Assembly (NCBI GenBank): GCA_902706205.1 | Contig: CACSKA010000009.1 | Coordinates: forward strand, 1-64,000 | DNA length: 64,000 nt | From: Chryseobacterium sp. 18061 | GTDB taxonomy: Bacteria; Pseudomonadota; Gammaproteobacteria; Enterobacterales; Enterobacteriaceae | Direction: 5' to 3' | In this document: positions 35,204 to 44,414 of the stretch, piece after piece | Layout: each line of letters opens with the position of its first letter | How positions within the stretch are numbered: the first letter of the stretch is position 1 | Position numbers and translations under genes: made by a program | Notes under the pieces: model-generated | The model's database searches: none | Told to the model about the DNA's origin: nothing | Seen by the model: only the letters and a program-made list of their open reading frames with translations

Positions 35204-36421
35204 TTACGCTTTCAGCTTACGCATAACCAGAGTGGCGTTAGTACCACCGAAGCCGAAGCTGTTAGACATCACGGTGTTCAGCTGACGCTCGGTCGGCTGA
35301 GTCACGATGTTCAGGCCTTCAGCCTTCTCATCCATCTCGTCGATGTTGATGCTTGGGGCAACGAAGCCGTGTTCCAGCATCAGCAGAGAGTAGATTGCTT
35401 CCTGAACGCCTGCGGCACCCAGAGAGTGACCGGTCATGGCTTTGGTTGCAGAAATTGCTGGAGTGTTGTCACCGAAGACTTCACGGATTGCGCCCAGTTC
35501 TTTCACGTCGCCAACTGGCGTAGAAGTACCGTGGGAGTTCAGGTAGTCGATTGGAGAATCAACACCGTCCATCGCCAGCTTCATGCAGCGTACTGCACCT
35601 TCGCCAGACGGAGCAACCATGTCTGCGCCATCAGAGGTTGCGCCGTAGCCAACCACTTCTGCGTAGATATGTGCCCCACGCGCCAGAGCGTGTTCCAGCT
35701 CTTCAACCACAACCATACCGCCGCCGCCTGCGATAACGAAACCGTCACGGCTCGCATCATAGGTACGGGACGCTTTGTCCGGGGTTTCATTGTACTTGGT
35801 AGACAGTGCGCCCATCGCATCGAACTCACAGGCCATTTCCCAGCACAGCTCTTCGCCGCCGCCTGCAAATACGATGTCCTGTTTGCCCAGCTGAATTTGC
35901 TCAACCGCGCTACCGATACAGTGTGCGGAAGTCGCACAAGCAGAGCTGATGGAATAGTTCACACCGTGAATTTTGAACGGGGTGGCGAGGCACGCGGAAA
36001 CCGCAGAAGCCATCGCTTTGGTCACAACGTAAGGACCGACCGCTTTCAGGCCACGCGGGCTACGCATTGCGTCTGCGCCGAATACCTGAGATTTAGAAGA
36101 GCCACCGGAACCTGCAATCAGGCCCACGCGTGGGTTGTTCTGATAAACGTCTTCTTTCAATCCAGCATCTTCAACAGCCTGCTGCATAGAGAGGTAAGCA
36201 TAGATAGAGGCATCGTTCATGAAACGGACCACTTTGCGGTCGATAAGACCCGTGGTGTCCAGTTTGACGTTACCCCACACGTGGCTACGCATTCCAGAAT
36301 CTTTGAATTCTTGAGAGAAAGTGATCCCCGAGCGTCCTTCACGCAGAGATTCCAGGACTTCCTGCTGGTTGTTACCGATGCTGGAAACGATGCCCAGGCC
36401 AGTAATCACTGCACGTTTCAT
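35204..36421 (-). CDS. fabB: Beta-ketoacyl-ACP synthase I
   Basis: FabB elongates acyl-ACP and is essential for unsaturated fatty acid synthesis. The 405-residue protein has the catalytic Cys at residue 162 (SISSACATSAH), His in SHGTSTPVGD and His in TGHSLGAAG. It is one residue shorter than E. coli FabB in the GSGGSSKSQVF region. The upstream region has FabR and FadR sites, matching the known dual control of fabB. Confidence 0.98.
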   Translation of the reverse strand: MKRAVITGLGIVSSIGNNQQEVLESLREGRSGITFSQEFKDSGMRSHVWGNVKLDTTGLIDRKVVRFMNDASIYAYLSMQQAVEDAGLKEDVYQNNPRVGLIAGSGGSSKSQVFGADAMRSPRGLKAVGPYVVTKAMASAVSACLATPFKIHGVNYSISSACATSAHCIGSAVEQIQLGKQDIVFAGGGEELCWEMACEFDAMGALSTKYNETPDKASRTYDASRDGFVIAGGGGMVVVEELEHALARGAHIYAEVVGYGATSDGADMVAPSGEGAVRCMKLAMDGVDSPIDYLNSHGTSTPVGDVKELGAIREVFGDNTPAISATKAMTGHSLGAAGVQEAIYSLLMLEHGFVAPSINIDEMDEKAEGLNIVTQPTERQLNTVMSNSFGFGGTNATLVMRKLKA

Positions 36422-36470
36422 TCAATACCTCTGTAAGTCATATACTATTTTAAGTTTCGAGTCGCACAAT

Positions 36471-36488
36471 AGCGTACACTTGTACGCT
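36471..36488. promoter_or_regulatory. FabR operator at fabB
   Basis: AGCGTACACTTGTACGCT is an 18-bp palindrome (8-bp arms, 2-bp centre) equal to the known FabR site of fabB and fabA. It is 50 bp upstream of the fabB start. Confidence 0.85.
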
Positions 36489-36489
36489 G

Positions 36490-36506
36490 AACAAGTCCGA
36501 TCAGAC
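36490..36506 (-). promoter_or_regulatory. FadR operator at fabB
   Basis: On the minus strand GTCTGATCGGACTTGTT follows the FadR pattern CTGGTCNGACNTGTT closely. It adjoins the FabR palindrome, as in E. coli, where FadR activates fabB. Confidence 0.75.
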
Positions 36507-36581
36507 AAATTAAGTATAAATTTGCGCCACCCGGCACACATCGCTAAGATCGCTGGACGCCTTGCACTGCGAGTAACTTAC

Positions 36582-38591
36582 GTGAAACAAAACGCCATAC
36601 AACCTGCCAACCTCGAATTTAATAGTGAGGGTACACCTGTTTCCCGAGATTTTGATGACGTCTACTTTTCTAATGATAACGGACTGGAAGAGACTCGATA
36701 CGTTTTTCTTGAGGGAAACCGGCTAACGGAGCGCTTTACATCTCACGATCGTCCCCACCTGGTGGTTGCCGAGAGTGGATTTGGTACCGGATTGAATTTC
36801 CTCACTCTCTGGCAGGCATTTAAGACTTTTCTCGACTCGCAGCCTGAAGCTACGCTACAAAGATTGCATTTCATCAGTTTCGAAAAATTCCCGCTGCGTC
36901 TGAACGACCTGAAACTTGCTCATCAGCACTGGCCTGAACTGGCTGATTTTGCCGCGCAATTACAGGCGCAATGGCCACTGCCTTTTTCCGGTTGTCACCG
37001 CTTAATACTGGATGAAGGTCGGGTCACGCTGGATCTGTGGTTTGGCGATATTAATGAACGGATCGACACTCTGGATGACTCCCTGAATCAGCAGGTCGAT
37101 GCGTGGTTCCTCGACGGTTTTGCGCCCGCTAAAAACCCGGATATGTGGACGCCAACGCTGTTCAACGCGATGGCAAAACTGGCGCGTCCCGGCGCCACGG
37201 TGGCGACGTTTACCTCGGCGGGCTTTGTGCGTCGTGGCTTAAACGACGCCGGTTTTTGCATGAAAAAGAGCAAAGGCTTTGGCCGCAAACGAGAAATGCT
37301 GACCGGGTATCGGGATGATTATCAACCAGCAACAGCCACTGCGCCGTGGTTTGCCCGCTCCGGAAGTGAAACCCGAGAAACAGCGATTATCGGCGGCGGT
37401 ATTGCCAGTGCACTGCTGTCTCTGGCACTGCTGCGCCGCGGCTGGCAGGTCACGCTGTATTGCGAAGACGACGTTCCTGCACAGGGCGCATCCGGCAACC
37501 GCCAGGGCGCGCTCTACCCGCTACTAAGCGCTCACGATCCGGCGATGGAAACCTTCTTCCCGGCGGCGTTTACCTTTGCGCGCCGTCTGTACGATTCCCT
37601 GCCCGTTGCTTTTGATCATGACTGGTGTGGCGTGACGCAGCTTGGCTGGGATGAAAAAAGCAACCACAAAATTGCTCAGATGCTGAAGCTCGCGCTGCCA
37701 CCAGAAATTGCTGTTGAAGTGAATGAGGCCGAAGTGCAGCGCACACTTGGTATCGAAACGGGCTGCGCAGGCATTCAGTACCCACTCGGCGGCTGGCTAT
37801 GTCCGGCACAGCTCACAGCGGCGGTTATCGAGCTGGCCTGTCAGAATGGGCTGAACGTTAACTGGAATCATCGAAATGAAACGCTCGATGCGCAGACCAA
37901 CGGCTGGGCGCTGCATTTTGCGAACGGCGAAACACAACATCACGCCAGCGTGGTGCTCGCCAATGGTTATCAGATTAATCAGTTCTCGCAAACGGCGGAG
38001 CTGCCGGTATCTGCGGTGGGCGGTCAGGTCAGCCATATTCCGACCACGCCGGAGCTGGCAAAGTTACATCAGGTGCTGTGTTACGACGGCTATCTCACGC
38101 CGCAAAATCCGCACAATCAGCAGCACTGCATTGGTGCCAGCTACCATCGCGGGCAAACGGACATGGCCTACAGCGAAGACGATCAGCAGCATAATCGGCA
38201 GCGTTTGCTCGATTGTTTCCCGAATGCCACGTGGGTACAGGAAGTCGACGTCAGTGACGGTGAAGCTCGCTGCGGCGTGCGCTGCGCCACACGCGATCAT
38301 TTACCCATGCTGGGCAACGTGCCGGATTATCCGCAAACGCTGGACACCTACGCCACGCTGGCTGACAACCGCGACAATGCCAAATCCGCGCCTGTTCACA
38401 ACAACCTGTTCATGCTCGGTGGCCTTGGTTCACGCGGCCTGTGCTCTGCCCCGCTGGCAGCAGAAATTCTGGCTTCACAGATGAGCCATGAACCGCTGCC
38501 ACTCGACGCCAGAACCCTGGCAGCGCTGAATCCGAACCGGCTGTGGGTGCGTAAACTGCTGAAAGGCAAAGCAGTTATCAAAGCAGATTAA
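36582..38591 (+). CDS. mnmC: Bifunctional tRNA 5-methylaminomethyl-2-thiouridine biosynthesis protein MnmC
   Basis: MnmC makes mnm5s2U at the wobble position of Lys, Glu and Gln tRNAs. The N-terminal methyltransferase (about 1-240) carries VVAESGFGTGLNFLTLW and DAWFLDGFAPAKNPDMW. The C-terminal FAD-dependent oxidase starts at AIIGGGIASALLSLALL (about 270). Length is 669 residues from GTG 36582, matching the E. coli start; the upstream extension in this frame crosses the fabB promoter. Its 3' end overlaps the convergent AraC gene by 14 bp. Confidence 0.96.
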   Translation: MKQNAIQPANLEFNSEGTPVSRDFDDVYFSNDNGLEETRYVFLEGNRLTERFTSHDRPHLVVAESGFGTGLNFLTLWQAFKTFLDSQPEATLQRLHFISFEKFPLRLNDLKLAHQHWPELADFAAQLQAQWPLPFSGCHRLILDEGRVTLDLWFGDINERIDTLDDSLNQQVDAWFLDGFAPAKNPDMWTPTLFNAMAKLARPGATVATFTSAGFVRRGLNDAGFCMKKSKGFGRKREMLTGYRDDYQPATATAPWFARSGSETRETAIIGGGIASALLSLALLRRGWQVTLYCEDDVPAQGASGNRQGALYPLLSAHDPAMETFFPAAFTFARRLYDSLPVAFDHDWCGVTQLGWDEKSNHKIAQMLKLALPPEIAVEVNEAEVQRTLGIETGCAGIQYPLGGWLCPAQLTAAVIELACQNGLNVNWNHRNETLDAQTNGWALHFANGETQHHASVVLANGYQINQFSQTAELPVSAVGGQVSHIPTTPELAKLHQVLCYDGYLTPQNPHNQQHCIGASYHRGQTDMAYSEDDQQHNRQRLLDCFPNATWVQEVDVSDGEARCGVRCATRDHLPMLGNVPDYPQTLDTYATLADNRDNAKSAPVHNNLFMLGGLGSRGLCSAPLAAEILASQMSHEPLPLDARTLAALNPNRLWVRKLLKGKAVIKAD

Positions 38592-39435
38592 TGCGCTGCT
38601 GCGCCTGTTTGCGATACTGCAACGGCGTCTGGTGCATCATCCGTTTGAAGCATGTGATGAAGTAGGTTACCTCCTGAAAACCGACTTTCGCCGCAATAGC
38701 ATCGACGCTCATTTCACGGGTGCGCAGCAAATCACAGCTGCGCTTCAACCGCCGGGTGAGCAAATACTCGTGAATACTCCCACCTGTCTGTTGGCGGAAA
38801 ATACGTGACGTATAGCTGCGCGAAAGCCCAATATCCCGCGCCAAATCCTCCAGCGAAAACTTCTCGCTGTAATGCGCTTCCAGCCACTGCATGATTTGCG
38901 CCGACGCTGTTTGCTGCTGCGGCGCACTGGTCTGCGGTAACGCGGGCAGTAGCGACATAATCTGCATAACCAAAAAAGCCACGTCGTCGGCCGGATAGTG
39001 CTCTCTGGACTCCAGTGCCGCAAACTGTGCCAGAACGGTTTCCATATACCCCGCGTGCTCGGTCAGATCATACGCCTGAGCGGGGGCACTGCTGACGGCT
39101 AGCCGGGCAAACTGAGCCTGAAAACGCGGAAACTGCTGCAGATTGCTTTCCACCGCCGACTGCTCGATATGCATGGTGGAGCGGTGATAATGGTTACGCT
39201 CGCTGTCATCGACATGGACTTTGTGCAGGCGAAACGGCGGGAAGATAAACAGTCTGCCGGGGCGTGCGGTGTAGTGCTGATTGTCCACCACCACAATGCC
39301 GTAGCCTTGTGAAATATAGAGAAACTCCACGCACTGATGCCAGTGATAATAGACCGCGCTGGACCCCCACATCCGGTTAAAAGAAATCGCCTGCTTTTCT
39401 AAGGTTATTCTTTCCAGTAACTGTACATCGCTCAT
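38578..39435 (-). CDS. AraC-family regulator of the GH88 island
   Basis: A 285-residue regulator: an N-terminal cupin sensor domain (about 20-110, with YYHWHQCVEFLYISQGYG) and a C-terminal AraC/XylS pair of HTH motifs (DLARDIGLSRSYTSRIFRQQ and VGFQEVTYFITCFKRMM). It should bind a sugar acid or oligosaccharide and activate the divergent DUF2264-transporter-GH88 operon. Not present between mnmC and yfcL in E. coli K-12. The ligand is unknown. Confidence 0.85.
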   Translation of the reverse strand: MSDVQLLERITLEKQAISFNRMWGSSAVYYHWHQCVEFLYISQGYGIVVVDNQHYTARPGRLFIFPPFRLHKVHVDDSERNHYHRSTMHIEQSAVESNLQQFPRFQAQFARLAVSSAPAQAYDLTEHAGYMETVLAQFAALESREHYPADDVAFLVMQIMSLLPALPQTSAPQQQTASAQIMQWLEAHYSEKFSLEDLARDIGLSRSYTSRIFRQQTGGSIHEYLLTRRLKRSCDLLRTREMSVDAIAAKVGFQEVTYFITCFKRMMHQTPLQYRKQAQQRINLL

Positions 39436-39527
39436 TCCGCCACCATGACAACAAAATTAAATTTTTAGCCTACGGTTTGCAATTTATTGCCCTCTCAGCA
39501 GGGAAAATCCAGCGAATTTAAAATAGC

Positions 39528-39545
39528 GGTTCATTTTTGTGAACC
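39528..39545. promoter_or_regulatory. Inverted repeat in the AraC-DUF2264 divergent promoter
   Basis: GGTTCA-N6-TGAACC is perfectly symmetric. It overlaps the CRP-like site at 39536-39555 and could be a regulator or CRP-competition site. Confidence 0.45.
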
Positions 39546-39555
39546 TGCTCACTCA
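39536..39555 (+). promoter_or_regulatory. CRP-like site of the GH88 operon
   Basis: TGTGA-ACCTGC-TCACT (39538-39553) matches TGTGA-N6-TCACA at 9 of 10 positions. It lies about 110 bp upstream of the first operon gene, as expected for a catabolite-controlled sugar operon. Confidence 0.6.
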
Positions 39556-39662
39556 GCCATTGAAAGAAAAGCGGCTAGGCTTGGTTTCGCCGCCTGATTC
39601 AGTCGCGGTAAAAGTCCAATAACAATAACGTTTAATTTTCTCGTGTCTGACGGGAGGGCCTC

Positions 39663-41495
39663 GTGCAACCTGAACACATTACCTTTGAAAATCCTTTACA
39701 ACAGCGCAGTGACCTCACCCAATGGGTGAATGAAATACTGAATTCGGTCACCCCCTTTTTTAAAAATAACGCCAGCGGCGTGGATCTGGCGAATTTCACC
39801 ACTCATTACGGCCAGCGCATCGCCAATATGGAAGCATTCTCCCGTTTATTATGGGGCGTCACGCCATTACTGGCGGGCGGACAGGAACCTGAGCAGCTGT
39901 CTCTGTATATTCAGACCATTAAAAACGGCACCCATCCGGCGCACCCGGAATACTGGGGCGAAATTGGTCATAGCGATCAGCGGGTAGTCGAAATGGCCGC
40001 CTACGGTCTGCTGCTGGCGCTGGCACATCAGCCGCTGCTGGCGCACTTCAACGAGCAGGAAAAACAGCATCTGTGGCAATGGCTGAAACAAAGCGAAACC
40101 GCCACTATTCCAGACAACAACTGGCATTTCTTTCCCATTCTGGTGCAGGTCGGTTTTCATCACGCCGGAATGCCCGTCAACCACGAAGCCATTGAGCGCC
40201 ATTTTGCGGCGATGGAACATTACTGGCTCGGCGACGGCTGGTACAGCGACGGCCCGGAGCGCCCACGCGATTACTACATTTCGATGGGGTTCCACTTCTA
40301 CGGTCTGATTTATTCCAGGCTGATGAAAGAGGCCGATCCGCAGCGCTGTGCCTTATTACGTGAACGCGCCACCGTCTTTGCCGAAGATTTTATCCATTTC
40401 TTTGACGAAGACGGCGCCGCGATTCCGTTTGGTCGCAGCCTAACCTACCGCTTTGCGCAGGCCGCATTCTGGAGCGCCGCCGCATTTACTGGGCTGGAGG
40501 TGTATTCACCGGGCATTATTAAAGGTTTGGTGTTGCGCCATCTGCGTTGGTGGCAACAGCAACAGCCGTTCGACCGCGACGGCGTGCTGAGCGTCGGCTA
40601 CAGCTATCCAAACCTGATCATAGCCGAAGACTATAACGCGCCAGGCTCGCCGTACTGGGCGCTAAAAACCGTGCTGGTGCTGGCGTTGGGCGAAAACAGC
40701 GACTTCTGGCAGGCCAAAGAAGAACCGCTGCCGCCACGCGAAACGCCGCACGCTATCCCGAAAGCTGCACAGATCCTGGTCCACCAGCCTAATCATCTAT
40801 GGATGCTGACGTCTGGCCAGCTGGAGCGGAACAACTTCGTCAACACCGAAGCGAAGTACTGCAAATTTGCCTACTCGACGCGCTATGCCTTTAACGTCGA
40901 ACGCGGGCGCTTTGGCCTGGCGCACGCCTCACCGGACTCGATGCTGCTGCTCAGTGAAAAGGACAACTACTGGCGCGGACGCCGCGAATGCCAGCAGGTC
41001 AGCGTACATGAAAATTACATCTACAGCCGCTGGCTGCCGTGGAATGACGTCACCGTCGACAGCTGGCTGGTCGCGCACGGCAACTGGCAGGTCCGCGTGC
41101 ATCTGCTGCAAACCGCCCGTGAACTGGACTGCGCCGAAGGCGGCTTCAGCATCAATTCCCGCCCGCAGCCGCAACAACTGTTGGAAGCCGGAACCAGCCG
41201 TCTGACCGGCGAGCACGACACCAGCGTCATTGTGTGTCTGAGTGAAAAACGCCGTCAGGGCGAGGTGGTATTAACCCCGCCGAACAGTAACCTGCTGTTT
41301 GCCGACCGCGCCGCCGTGCCGGTACTTCGCGGTGAATTATTACGCGGTACACATTTGCTGATAAGCGCCGTATGGGCCGGAGTTCCGCAGGATTTCGACG
41401 TCACCCGTCCCCCCGAAGTCAGCGTTAATCAAGGCGTTATTCACCTGACGTCGGTCACACAGAAAACGCACTTTCCCCTGATCGTACTGCCGTGA
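39663..41495 (+). CDS. DUF2264 domain protein
   Basis: A 610-residue protein of the DUF2264 family. The N-terminal half (about 10-370) looks like an all-helical barrel, with NMEAFSRLLWGVTPLLAGG, NNWHFFPILVQVGFHHAG and GDGWYSDGPERPRDYYISMG; the second half is beta-rich. No signal peptide is seen, so it is probably cytoplasmic. The family occurs in uronate and pectin-type loci; a lyase or hydrolase role is plausible but unproven. Start is GTG 39663 behind GGGAGGG. First gene of a three-gene operon. Confidence 0.8.
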   Translation: MQPEHITFENPLQQRSDLTQWVNEILNSVTPFFKNNASGVDLANFTTHYGQRIANMEAFSRLLWGVTPLLAGGQEPEQLSLYIQTIKNGTHPAHPEYWGEIGHSDQRVVEMAAYGLLLALAHQPLLAHFNEQEKQHLWQWLKQSETATIPDNNWHFFPILVQVGFHHAGMPVNHEAIERHFAAMEHYWLGDGWYSDGPERPRDYYISMGFHFYGLIYSRLMKEADPQRCALLRERATVFAEDFIHFFDEDGAAIPFGRSLTYRFAQAAFWSAAAFTGLEVYSPGIIKGLVLRHLRWWQQQQPFDRDGVLSVGYSYPNLIIAEDYNAPGSPYWALKTVLVLALGENSDFWQAKEEPLPPRETPHAIPKAAQILVHQPNHLWMLTSGQLERNNFVNTEAKYCKFAYSTRYAFNVERGRFGLAHASPDSMLLLSEKDNYWRGRRECQQVSVHENYIYSRWLPWNDVTVDSWLVAHGNWQVRVHLLQTARELDCAEGGFSINSRPQPQQLLEAGTSRLTGEHDTSVIVCLSEKRRQGEVVLTPPNSNLLFADRAAVPVLRGELLRGTHLLISAVWAGVPQDFDVTRPPEVSVNQGVIHLTSVTQKTHFPLIVLP

Positions 41496-41511
41496 GACTG
41501 AGGAGACAATC

Positions 41512-42792
41512 ATGACCGCGACAACTTCGCGCACTGCGCAAATTAAGATGAGCAGCTTTATCTTTCTTTACTTCTTTACCTGGTCTTCCAGCTTTGGGCT
41601 TTATGCCCTGTGGTTAAGCCAGAAAGTCGGTCTGGACAGCATCACCATCGGCAGCGTTTTCGCCATCAACGGCGTATTTGCGGTAATCATGAAGCCGGTA
41701 TACGGCTACATCATGGACAAAATCGGCATGAGCAAATGGCTGCTCTATTTTGTCTGTGCCGTGTCTGCGCTGATGGCACCATTTTTTATCTTCGTCTATC
41801 AGCCGTTACTGCTGAGCCATACCCTTGTCGGGATTATTATCGGCGCCCTGTATCTAAGCCTCGGCTGGTACGCTGGCGTGGCGGCATCGGAATCTTACGC
41901 AGACCGCTTCAGCCGTTTGTATAATCTCGAATTTGGCCGTATTCGTATGTGGGGATCACTTGGCTGGGCGCTGGCGGCATCGCTTTCTGGCGTTCTGTTT
42001 AACCTCACGCCACTGGCGAACTTCGTCGTCAGTAGCGGTACCTCGGTGTTGATGCTGCTGATGTTGATCAGCCTGAAAATCGGCGATGAGCAACTGCGCA
42101 GTAATAACGTTATCTCTGACAACAAAATCGTCTTCGGCGATGTCATCTTACTGCTGAAAAACCGCAAATTCTGGATGTTCAGCCTGTATGTCGCCGGTGT
42201 GGCCTGGATGATGTTTGTCGCCGAACAGCAGTTCCCGCGCTACTTCGTCTCGTTTTTTAGCACCAAAGAACAGGGAAATGCGTGGTACGGCTACCTGAGC
42301 ATGATCCAGTCCGGCACTGAGTTTGTGATGATGATGTTTGTCCCGATGCTGGTGAACCGGTACGGTGCCAAAAAAGGATTATTACTCTGTGGTCTGGTGG
42401 TCGGTTCACGTCTTATTGCCTCTGGCCTGACGACCGATCCGCTGGCTATCTCGATAATCAAACCGTTGTACGGCGTGGAGATCGCCCTGCTGCTGATTTC
42501 GGTGTTCAAATATATCGCCGAGCATTTCCACAAGAAGGTCAACGCCACCATGTACCTGCTCGGCTATCAGGCGATGATCTACGTCGGTTCCGTCGTTGTC
42601 GCGCCGCCTGCGGGCTATCTGTACGCCAAAATTGGTTTCGAGCAGACCTACCTGATGATGGGCTGCTGCGCCTTGCTCTTTACGCTAATTTCCACTCTTA
42701 CCCTTTCACGCTGCCGCTCAGAGCGCGATCCTCATCCCGAGGACGCGCAGACATTGGACGCGGTATCCATTGCCCCTGCAAAAAGTCATTAA
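41512..42792 (+). CDS. LacY-like oligosaccharide:H+ symporter (MFS, OHS family)
   Basis: A 426-residue twelve-helix transporter that resembles the LacY/oligosaccharide-H+ symporter family: the start SFIFLYFFTWSSSFGLYALW, the loop MDKIGMSKWLLYFV and RIRMWGSLGWALAASLSGVLF are typical. It should import an oligosaccharide, probably an unsaturated uronate disaccharide, given the next gene. It starts 16 bp after the DUF2264 stop behind a GAGGAG site. Confidence 0.82.
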   Translation: MTATTSRTAQIKMSSFIFLYFFTWSSSFGLYALWLSQKVGLDSITIGSVFAINGVFAVIMKPVYGYIMDKIGMSKWLLYFVCAVSALMAPFFIFVYQPLLLSHTLVGIIIGALYLSLGWYAGVAASESYADRFSRLYNLEFGRIRMWGSLGWALAASLSGVLFNLTPLANFVVSSGTSVLMLLMLISLKIGDEQLRSNNVISDNKIVFGDVILLLKNRKFWMFSLYVAGVAWMMFVAEQQFPRYFVSFFSTKEQGNAWYGYLSMIQSGTEFVMMMFVPMLVNRYGAKKGLLLCGLVVGSRLIASGLTTDPLAISIIKPLYGVEIALLLISVFKYIAEHFHKKVNATMYLLGYQAMIYVGSVVVAPPAGYLYAKIGFEQTYLMMGCCALLFTLISTLTLSRCRSERDPHPEDAQTLDAVSIAPAKSH

Positions 42793-42801
42793 GGAGAAGT
42801 C

Positions 42802-43992
42802 ATGACTCGTTCTGTTGTTACCGAGCCGCTGCGCCCCGTTGAGCTGTATGCCATCGACCGGCCTGCACTGCGTCAAAGTCTGGACGCCGCCCTGACGCGT
42901 ATCACGCGAAAACTGGATACCAATATTGCCGCGTTTGGCGACAGTTTTCCTGGCGAAGCCTGTGAAAACGGCATCTGGCCACGGACCAAAAACGTGGAGT
43001 GGACCACCAGCTTCTGGACCGGACAACTGTGGCTGGCGTGGGAAATGACCGGCGAAGAGCGTTTCCGTGAAGCAGCGGAGCGCACCCTGCCCTCGTTTGC
43101 TGAACGCATTGAGAAACGCATTGAAACCGCGACACACGACCTGGGCTTTCTGTACTCACTTTCCTGTGTCAGCGCGTGGCGACTGACCGGCGACGAAGAC
43201 GCGCGCCGCACGGCATTACAGGCCGCCGATACACTGATGGAACGCTTCAACCCGACCGCGAAAATTATTCAGGCCTGGGGTGACCTGAACGATCCCGAGC
43301 AACAAGGCCGGATGATTATCGACTGCAACATGAACCTGCCGCTGCTGTACTGGGCCAGCGAGCAAACCGGCGACCCGAGCTATGCCGAAGCGGCGACAGC
43401 TCACGTCGAGCAGGCCGCGCAGTATATCGTGCGCCCGGATGCCTCGACGTATCACACTTACTACATGGACGTGGTGACCGGTGAACCGCGCTTCGGTAAC
43501 ACGCATCAGGGTTACAGTGACACGTCATGCTGGTCTCGCGGCCAAGCGTGGGGAATTTACGGCTTTATGCTGAGCTACCTGCATACCGGTGACAGCAGCA
43601 TGGTCGAACTCACGCGCAGCCTTGCGCACTACTTCCTCAACCGCCTACCGGAAGATGAAGTTTGCCATTGGGATTTAGCACTGCTGGGAACAGATGCCGT
43701 GCGCGACAGTTCCGCCGCGGCTATTGCCGTTTGTGGTCTGCTTGAGCTGGTAAAGGCATTACCGACGCTGGATCCGCATCGCGCACATTATGAAGAAATG
43801 GCGCTGCGCATCATGAAGTCGCTTACCGAAAACTATCTCGCTCGCGACGACGAGCCGTGCGAAGGCCTGCTCAAGCATTCGGTCTATCACATGGCGAGCG
43901 GCAAAGGCGTGGATCAGTGCTGTAGCTGGGGCGATTATTTCTATCTCGAAGCCATGGCGCGTTTACGTCAGGTTTGGCCGCTTTATTGGTAA
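42802..43992 (+). CDS. Unsaturated glucuronyl hydrolase, GH88
   Basis: A 396-residue (alpha/alpha)6-barrel hydrolase. The two catalytic aspartates of the Bacillus UGL type are visible as D113 (THDLGF) and D174 (IIDCNMNLPLLYWA), with SCWSRGQAWGIYGF and DSSAAAIAVCGLLEL further on. GH88 enzymes cleave the vinyl-ether group of 4,5-unsaturated glucuronyl disaccharides, releasing the unsaturated sugar acid. No signal peptide, so action is cytoplasmic after import. AAGGAG precedes the ATG, 9 bp after the transporter. A polysaccharide lyase is not seen nearby. Confidence 0.88.
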   Translation: MTRSVVTEPLRPVELYAIDRPALRQSLDAALTRITRKLDTNIAAFGDSFPGEACENGIWPRTKNVEWTTSFWTGQLWLAWEMTGEERFREAAERTLPSFAERIEKRIETATHDLGFLYSLSCVSAWRLTGDEDARRTALQAADTLMERFNPTAKIIQAWGDLNDPEQQGRMIIDCNMNLPLLYWASEQTGDPSYAEAATAHVEQAAQYIVRPDASTYHTYYMDVVTGEPRFGNTHQGYSDTSCWSRGQAWGIYGFMLSYLHTGDSSMVELTRSLAHYFLNRLPEDEVCHWDLALLGTDAVRDSSAAAIAVCGLLELVKALPTLDPHRAHYEEMALRIMKSLTENYLARDDEPCEGLLKHSVYHMASGKGVDQCCSWGDYFYLEAMARLRQVWPLYW

Positions 43993-44004
43993 ACCGTCAG
44001 GCAT

Positions 44005-44041
44005 AAAAAAGCCCTCGATTTTGCAATCGGGGGCTTTTTTT
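44005..44041 (+). terminator. Terminator after the GH88 operon
   Basis: AAAAAAGCCCTCGATT pairs with AATCGGGGGCTTTTTT around TTGC, with one mismatch-like wobble and a T7 tract. It ends the operon 12 bp after the GH88 stop. Confidence 0.9.
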
Positions 44042-44114
44042 CGCCGGGTGGCGCAATACTTGCCCGGCCTACAATGTCCTGTAGTCCTGTGCAAACGCAG
44101 CGCCACCGGGCATT
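44042..44114. repeat. REP/BIME-type repeat pair
   Basis: GCCGGGTGGCGC and GCGCCACCGGGCA face each other around a 50-bp core containing TTGCCCGGCCTACAAT, the usual enterobacterial REP signature. A fragment of the same core (TTGCCGGGCCTACAAA) lies next to the insertion sequence at about 175-189. Confidence 0.7.
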
Positions 44115-44126
44115 TTCATCTAAAAC

Positions 44127-44405
44127 TTACTTAAATTTTGCCTTCTGGAACAGAGTGTCCCACATGCCGAGCACCAGCGCCTGATCGCGCGGATTCAGTT
44201 CACCGGCGTGAATGGCTTTTTCCAGGCTCTGGGTCACTTTTTCATACACCGCTTCCGGAGAGTGATCGTCACCCGCTTCCAGGTCTGCGACCGCAAGCGT
44301 CAGGTGGCCGCGGAGGTAGCCGCTGGCAAACAGTTCATCGTCGCTGGCGTGCTCTACCATGTCATCAATTAACGCCAGAATGCGCGATTCAAATTCTGCG
44401 ATCAT
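44127..44405 (-). CDS. yfcL: YfcL family protein
   Basis: A 92-residue helical cytoplasmic protein identical in length to E. coli YfcL and closely matching it (MIAEFESRILALIDDMVEHA). Its role is unknown. It lies 9 bp after epmC and is probably co-transcribed with it. Confidence 0.92.
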   Translation of the reverse strand: MIAEFESRILALIDDMVEHASDDELFASGYLRGHLTLAVADLEAGDDHSPEAVYEKVTQSLEKAIHAGELNPRDQALVLGMWDTLFQKAKFK

Positions 44406-44414
44406 CTTCTTTCC

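Noticed and set aside
35369..36436. 355-codon frame antisense to fabB
   Set aside because: Composition is Cys, His and Arg rich without motifs; fabB is certain on the other strand.
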